Positions 58,746 to 64,000 of a stretch of DNA of 64,000 bases are shown piece by piece. Numbering within the stretch: position 1 is the stretch's first letter; each line of letters starts with the position of its first letter. The translations under genes and the position numbers were made by a program. The DNA lies in the NCBI GenBank assembly GCA_032622095.1, contig CP136068.1, positions 111,737,546 through 111,801,545 on the forward strand. Reading direction: 5' to 3'. Under the pieces are notes generated by a model that saw nothing but the letters and a program-made list of their open reading frames with translations, was not told the DNA's origin and did not search any database. The DNA is from Siphonodentalium dalli. Lineage: Eukaryota; Mollusca; Scaphopoda; Gadilida; Siphonodentaliidae.

Positions 58746-59627
58746 AGTGCCATTCTGATCGATACGTGGCCATTTCGATAAGAACTGAGAATTTTTTTCA
58801 CGCACACTGAATCAAACATAAATCCGATATACCTATCTGGAGTGTAGAGAGATTAATATTATTCACTCTAAGGTGCTTGACCTGTTCGTGCCCTCTGGAT
58901 ATTTGGTCCTTAGTTGGAAAATCCAGTTTTATATTATGTTTCGCCGACGTCGAGTATTGTGCTCGATGTCTGAGTCAGTGTTTGAGACATGTGACATGAT
59001 GTGAGTGGTAGTTGTGTTTACTGACTCGCTTTAGTGAGCATTTGATATATCCCTAATGTGTTGTTGGATTCTTAATTGTTGTAAGAGTTTTAAAAGATAG
59101 GTGATGGGTCCTGGTCTTGTATAAAGGACTTTTGTCTGGGGGGATATTGGTTTCCACGTGTGGAGGTTTATCATGTTTTATGGCGGGATGTGATAGGAGA
59201 CGCCTTCGTTTTGCGTTCCTATTATCCTTGTTCGAGTTTGGTTCACCTGTGTCGGATTGGTCCGACGTTTGTGTATGTAGTGAGCCATAAATCGTTGGAT
59301 GATTGTGCGGGTGTGATTTGTGTAGTCATATAGTAAGTAGTTGGGGTGATTAGTTACAAGATTAAAGTTTAGCAAGGGAAGCCTAACTGTCTTAGTATAG
59401 CGTTTGTCGAGTTGAGTGCTCGTAAGTTAATTGCTTGTTAAGTATGATAACTTAGGTAATAAGTATTTGGTAATTCACTATGTTTATAGTTTAGTGGGTA
59501 TACTGATTTCGCTTGGGTTAAGCTCTTCAGGTGTGTATCTGGAGTGTAATCGACGGAAAACGGCAGAGCAATTAGTCCGTGCATTCATTACAAGCATGAT
59601 GGACTATTGCAATTAACTACTATAGGG

Positions 59628-60280
59628 GTTTAAATGCACGGGCGGCGTTCATTGCAGAAATATTAATATTTATAGGGGTTTAAAGGTACGGGCGGCGTTC
59701 ATTGCAGAACTATTAATATTTATAGGGGTTTAAAGGCAAGGGCGGCGTTCATTGCAGAAATGTTAATATGTATAGGGGTTTAAAGGCACGGGCGGCGTTC
59801 ATTGCAGAAATATTTATAGGGGGTTAAAGGCACGGGCGGCGTTCGTTGCAGAAATATTTATAGGGGGTTAATCCTTTACCCAACAGAAGGGCCCTGTGCC
59901 AATGCATTCTCTTATATATGCGAGTCGACCATAGGTCGCCTAGCATATATAAGAGAATGCGTTGGCTTAACACATTAAAAATGATAAAATTGTTAAAGAA
60001 TGGTAATTTTTTTTTTAGGCCAATGCATTCTCTTATATATGCGAGGCGACCTATGGTCGACTCGCATATATAAGAGAATGCATTGGCACAGGGCGTAACT
60101 GTAACCATCACAATGTGGTCAAGGAGCCGGTTCCAATGATATCCATACTTGTATGGTTCTATTGAGACAGACCGAAGATATTTTAGGCTGTTGAAGCTTT
60201 ATTTGGCCGGTTTTGGCCGGTTTGTTGGGTAAAGGGTTAAAGGCACGGGCGGTGTTCATTGCAGAAATATTTATAGGGGG
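59628..60280. repeat. Amplified ~45-50-bp element ends with nested MITE
   Basis: Unit TATAGGGGTTTAAAGGCACG, then GGCGGCGTTCATTGCAGAAA, occurs about five times before 59868 and again after 60240. Each unit is the first 45-50 bp of the element at 60281-60802, so the terminus was tandemly copied. Confidence 0.8.
59868..60240. mobile_element. TTAA MITE, copy 4
   Basis: TTAA at 59868-59871 and 60237-60240, termini TCCTTTACCCAACA and TGTTGGGTAAAGGG, two hairpins with a shortened spacer. It inserted into the TTAAAGG word of the amplified units. Confidence 0.9.
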
Positions 60281-60802
60281 TTAAATGCACGGGCGGCGTT
60301 CATTGCAGAAATATTCATATTTGTTCAAATCGCCACCAACAGAAGGAAAATTAAAATATATATAGTTTTCTTCATATGCCAAACATAATCAGCGCGTAAA
60401 TAGTATATTTTCACCAAGACGTACGATGGTGTACGTAAACAAGAACCTGCTCGTGTTACAGAAGTGTTGACTCTGTTTACATAAAACAGCGCAATTCTAT
60501 TGGTTAATCATACACAAATGATATAAACGCTCTTTATTATTTCCATATAACAGTAACAAATAACGCTCTTTATGTTTACCATATCGGATCTAAACAAAAG
60601 CCAGGTTATGTAAGGTTTTTTTGCTTTTGTTTACATAACAAAGGAAAAGCATTTGACAATGACATACTGTTTATGCCATATTTCTGATTGGTATAAGAAC
60701 AACGTCTATCTATATTTTACTATTCTTTCTGTTTATTGCGGTTTTTGACGGAGGTGAATATTTTAACAGCATACCCACCGCCAACGCCGCCCGTATCTTT
60801 AA
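60281..60802. mobile_element. TIR element with AAAGGCACGGGCG ends, copy 2
   Basis: Near-identical to 54500-55028 over its length and inserted in the CR1-like RT fragment. Ends inverted (ACGGGCGGCGTT / AACGCCGCCCGT). No coding capacity. Confidence 0.8.
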
Positions 60803-61379
60803 GCAAGCTCTTATTGACATGAGTCAGATAGTTCAAAATTTTGCAGCTAGAATGATTACACGTACACAGAAATTTTATGACATTTCACCCACTTGAAAGT
60901 CTGCATTGCATGCTACTCATCAGGCATCGGATCAATTTTAAAATGTCACTGATTGTGTACAAATCCTACTATAAACTTGCACCATCTTACCTGACTGAAT
61001 TGAACTATGAACCGGCCTTTCCTCTGAGGTCCGGACATGTGTGCAACCGTGTACTGAACCCCTTTGACCCCCAACACGTGCGGCAATCAGACATTTTCGG
61101 TAACTGGGTCATTTCTTTAGAACCAACTACCCATTCCTTTCAAAACTACACCGGATATTTCGGAATTTAAATAGGCCCTCAAAACCCATATTTTCCAAAT
61201 CGCTTTCCCGCCTAACGACAAGACCCGATTAAATACACCGCACGATTCGATGAAACCATAGTGTCTCAGATTATTCAGTGCATTTATATATCTATATGTT
61301 TATAATTTCCATGTGAAGACCGAGAGCACCCCGGTGGATTTGTGGCTCAAAACTGCATTATTATTACGGAGACTGTTAC

Positions 61380-61461
61380 CTTAGACAGATGAACCCTATC
61401 AGAAGAACAGCAACCACCACAAACAGCAGTGAGAATATGACGGCCAGTGCTATGATGGTTC
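61380..61461 (-). CDS. Receptor transmembrane exon
   Basis: The exon of 82 nt starts at 61461 after TTATTTCAG and ends at 61380 before GTAACA. It encodes 26 whole residues: TIIALAVIFSLLFVV, then VAVLLIGFICL, a clean single membrane helix. It begins with two bases of a codon whose first base is the last base of the 62580-62879 exon (Gly) and ends with AG, which with G at 53455 makes the Arg that starts the RKRK stop-transfer. The phases therefore match on both sides, which is strong evidence for a real spliced gene. Too short to be noticed by length-based gene finding. Confidence 0.9.
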
Positions 61462-62339
61462 CTGAAATAAGAAAAGAAAATTTGTATGTGTTAACCCTTT
61501 CTAAATGGATTCTCCCATTATATAAGTTAATAAAGTATACAGTGGAACGGTCTGTTATTCATTTGGAGGGGTGTTGATGTAATATCAGCAGACGACAGAC
61601 AGATAATATGAATCGTACGTGACACGTAGTGGAGCAACCACACATGATGTGCCTCAAATTTGCCTTTTTTCGGCGACATAACGCTAAGAATAATTTATGT
61701 AACATCATGCAGTGGGTCAAGACGGAGACGACATGCCAAATTGACAAGACAAAATCTTGTCTGGATTATCGTCATGACTTCTTCCTTTTTAGTTTTCATT
61801 AAGCTGACCAACGAAATTGGTCTAAATGAAATTAATAGACTTAAATCACATGTGAATTCTTCGTAAGTTGTGAAGTAGTTACTTTCATTTTTATCGCGAT
61901 GCTTCATGTCCAATTCCGCGCTTTTTGCAATCTCCACACGGTTGCTAACCGGAAGTCACGTGACAATTTCTCCAAATATATACCCGCGATCTTGAAAAAT
62001 CACTGATGGATATAGAAAAAATTATATGACGTCATGCACCTGCCTTGGGTATAAGCACCCTTGGTGGTTGCTAATAGAAGAGCAGAATAATTTATATTCA
62101 TTGGTGGGAAATGTGCAGAAAATCAGTTAAACAAACCACAATATGTAATTATCTGAACATTTCCAAAGGGAACTACATGTACTAGTCAAATAATGAGTAT
62201 TAAGTATTTTAATTGCCGGAAAGTTCCATACTCACTCCCGCCTGAAAGTTTTCTCCTTATTGACTTTTTAGTAAACATGACTAACAGATTGGAGGAAAAT
62301 AAATAATTCCACTTTTGGTCTAAAAACGATCTCGAATTT

Positions 62340-62485
62340 GTGTACGCAATTGCTATTGTATATTATAGATATTGTATATAACAATGTTCTCCTATTCTCA
62401 TTTGTAAATATGTTGTTTCTCAATACTCATGAAATTGTACAATATGAGTTTTAAGGGAATAAACTAATTGAATTGAACTTGAAAA
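62340..62485 (+). mobile_element. CR1-like 3' tail
   Basis: ATTGTATATTATAGATATTG, then AGGGAATAAACTAATTGAAT ending in TTGAATTGAA type repeats, as at the 3' end of CR1/L2 LINEs. A reverse-orientation counterpart of the tail (TTCAATTCAATTCAA) is at 62955-62975. Confidence 0.5.
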
Positions 62486-62579
62486 TCACCTAAATCCTGT
62501 GTACGCGAACAAAAAACGGTGGGAGGGAGGTACACTTGGAATACTTTGCAATACTTTGGTAGTATCTATATTCACACAC

Positions 62580-62879
62580 CTTCTGACGTTCCATCATCAT
62601 CATCGGACGTTTGTTTACTGGCCGATGGCCCGCCGGGCCCCGGCGAGGGCCTCCCGGTTGGCGGCCTAGTCGGCAGTGGGATATCCATTGTTATGTGCAC
62701 TAATGTAGTTCTTTCCTTTGTATCAGTCGTCGCCGAACTGATGTTTGATGGTGTAGTGCTGTCGGAAAACACAAGAGTCGTATTCACAGTCGGCGGACCA
62801 TGTGATGTTCTCTTCGATATTGTCGTCGTTGGCTTCGTTGTCGTCGTTGTCGTTGTTGTTGTGGTTGTCGTCAACATTT
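62580..62879 (-). CDS. Receptor stalk exon, Thr-rich mucin-like
   Basis: 300-nt symmetric phase 1-1 exon. The acceptor (TTTTCACAACAG) precedes 62879 and the donor GTGTGT follows 62580. It encodes 99 whole residues: a run of 12 Thr, further TTT and STTP clusters, two N-glycosylation sequons (NTT, NIS), a Pro/Gly-rich stretch and an acidic SDDDDGTSEG next to the membrane. Such Thr/Ser/Pro stretches carry O-glycans in mucin-like stalks. The Thr run uses mixed ACG, ACA and ACC codons, so it is not a plain microsatellite. Upstream exons, presumably an extracellular domain, were not found before the window end. Confidence 0.8.
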
Positions 62880-63151
62880 CTGTTGTGAAAACGCGAGTAA
62901 TATTAAATTAACAACCCAATACGCCATAGATTATATATCAAACGATATTTAATGGGGTTTCAATTCAATTCAATGTTATTCTGGTCATCGTATTCACGAT
63001 TATATAGCGATTAGTATTCAATCTGTGTAACGCGTGCCACGCGATGGTATACATGGTTATAGAAAATGAGAATCCTGATTTAATCGAATGAGGGGGGGGG
63101 GGTTGATAACAGGAGCCAACTAGCCACTACTAGACAAGGGCAAGCCTTGAA
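62880..63151. other. Intron sequence upstream of the stalk exon
   Basis: No exon recognised. It contains a TTCAATTCAATTCAA word (reverse LINE tail) and a G-run near 63091-63103. Confidence 0.4.
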
Positions 63152-63310
63152 ATAGTGTGTTTGTCATTTGCAGAATGAGGTCCCCAGCGGGTGAATTTAG
63201 TGATGCTACCCCACATAGCGGGCTAGCATCACCAAATTCACCCTCTGGGGACCTCATTCTGCTTACACCTCAGCAGAACGAGGTTCCCAGAGGGTGAATT
63301 TGGTGTAAAC
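63152..63310. mobile_element. Foldback MITE fragment, CCCAGAGGGTGAATT family
   Basis: TTTGCAGAATGAGGTCCCCA with GGGTGAATTTA is inverted as AAATTCACCCTCTGGGGACC, TCATTCTGC, followed by a third half-copy. Same family as 4190-4650. Confidence 0.6.
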
Positions 63311-64000
63311 AATATTTATTCCCAATACAAAACAAGTTGAATATTTTACAAAAATGCTAATGGATGAGTATGGGTGATTGGAAAGGGATGAGACAACAAG
63401 CCTATTGTGGCTTTTTTGTAAGTCCTCTCCCAGATCGCTTAAATTTTCCGAACTACATAAGGCCGTTCGGGCGTGTCAGACGGGAATTTTTCTGGTTTGT
63501 ACTTTAAATAACTTATTGGTGATTTTGATATAGATCGCACTCAACAAAAGATAACAAGAGATAAGATAAGAACTGGAGTGGGGTGTGATTAGGGAATTAA
63601 AGGTAACCAATGGGACGAAAATTGAGTAGTTAGGTTTAAGAAAGGTCAGAAAGATAGGATGGTCAATGGGGGCGGGGTAGTTTAACATTCGGCTGTAGAA
63701 TTATATGTCAATTGTGTATAACTTGGCGTACAGAGACTACATGAGTTAGCTGGGCAGTCAGGCTTTCCGAATTATGACATTATGTATGACTTTATATATG
63801 ACTCAATGGCAGAAGACATGTGACATAGTATTACGTTTAGAATCGTTTTGTACTAATTATGTATCTTTGTGCGGCCTCGAAAATACTATGATTTTCCCTA
63901 ATGGAACTTTCGGGTGAACCCTCGAGTAGGGTTCTTTCTGATAATATTATGTTTGGTAGAGATGATAGCAATTCCAATCTTGATGCCTGGTATAAATGGC
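63311..64000. other. Gene-free stretch at the window end
   Basis: No supported exon of the receptor or other gene; AT-rich. Short minus-strand frames lack splice sites. Confidence 0.4.

Larger units (their letters stand above)
59530..61170 (+). pseudogene. CR1-like LINE RT C-terminal fragment interrupted by TIR elements
   Basis: The left part (59548-59616) reads TAEQLVRAFITSMMDYCN, the conserved segment near the RT thumb in CR1-type LINEs (consensus AEKLVHAFI.SRLDYCN). The right part (60803-61170) reads KQALIDMSQIVQNFAARMI, then LESLH, RHRINFKM, YKSYYKLAPSYL, again typical. Between them lie about 1.17 kb of TIR element, amplified ends and a TTAA MITE. The frame has a stop and shifts, so it is dead. 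It lies antisense in the receptor intron. Confidence 0.8.

Noticed and set aside
62519-62911. 130-codon plus-strand frame with poly-Val
   Set aside because: Exact antisense of the receptor stalk exon; poly-Val is the complement of the Thr codons, and the minus strand has matching splice sites and phases.

Overview
The window is eukaryotic genomic DNA from an animal, most likely a marine invertebrate. It is AT-rich, with introns using standard GT/AG signals, several non-LTR retrotransposon copies, many TIR/MITE families, microsatellites and frequent TACATGTA-type words. I cannot name the species or phylum from sequence alone. There is no sign of prokaryotic gene organisation: nearly every long open frame is either transposon protein or a shadow of repeats.

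Only one host-type gene can be supported. It lies on the minus strand between about 52.8 and 62.9 kb, and its 5' part is outside the window. Three exons join with matching phases: a Thr-rich mucin-like stalk (62580-62879), a single transmembrane helix (61380-61461) and a 200-residue cytoplasmic tail full of YxxP tyrosine motifs, a YxxM motif and a PxxPR motif (52852-53455). The 7.9 kb last intron is packed with mobile DNA: a CR1-like RT relic cut by a TIR element, a TTAA MITE, a tRNA-derived SINE head and interleaved inverted repeats.

Layout. 0.3-1.9 kb: MITEs. 2.3-6.2 kb: a 3.9 kb long-TIR element with 8-bp flanking direct repeats and a candidate basic exon inside. 6.3-8 kb: a 5'-truncated LINE. 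8.3-17.6 kb: a composite of inverted arms with a 41-bp tandem array. 18.2-19.5 kb: a coiled-coil-like ORF interrupted by a TTAA MITE. 19.9-30.4 kb: two copies of a 2.75 kb segment with a 23-unit 34-bp minisatellite and a nearly full-length LINE (intact 1170-codon EN-RT ORF2) between them. 30.4-40.8 kb: many MITEs and LINE/SINE tails. 40.8-43.4 kb: a broken tyrosine-recombinase gene. 43.7-46.1 kb: a local duplication whose copies act as filled and empty sites for a hAT-like and a second element. 47.2-51.7 kb: more TIR elements, one with a tiny ATG exon plus splice donor in each arm. 52.8-64 kb: the receptor gene.

The most informative internal evidence is paralogous empty sites. Removing a MITE restores an ORF at 18.9-19.4 kb, a single-TTAA version of the segment locus sits at 53.9 kb, and the 45.7-46.1 kb duplicate lacks both insertions found at 43.8-45.3 kb. 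All alignments were done by eye, so percent identities are not given.
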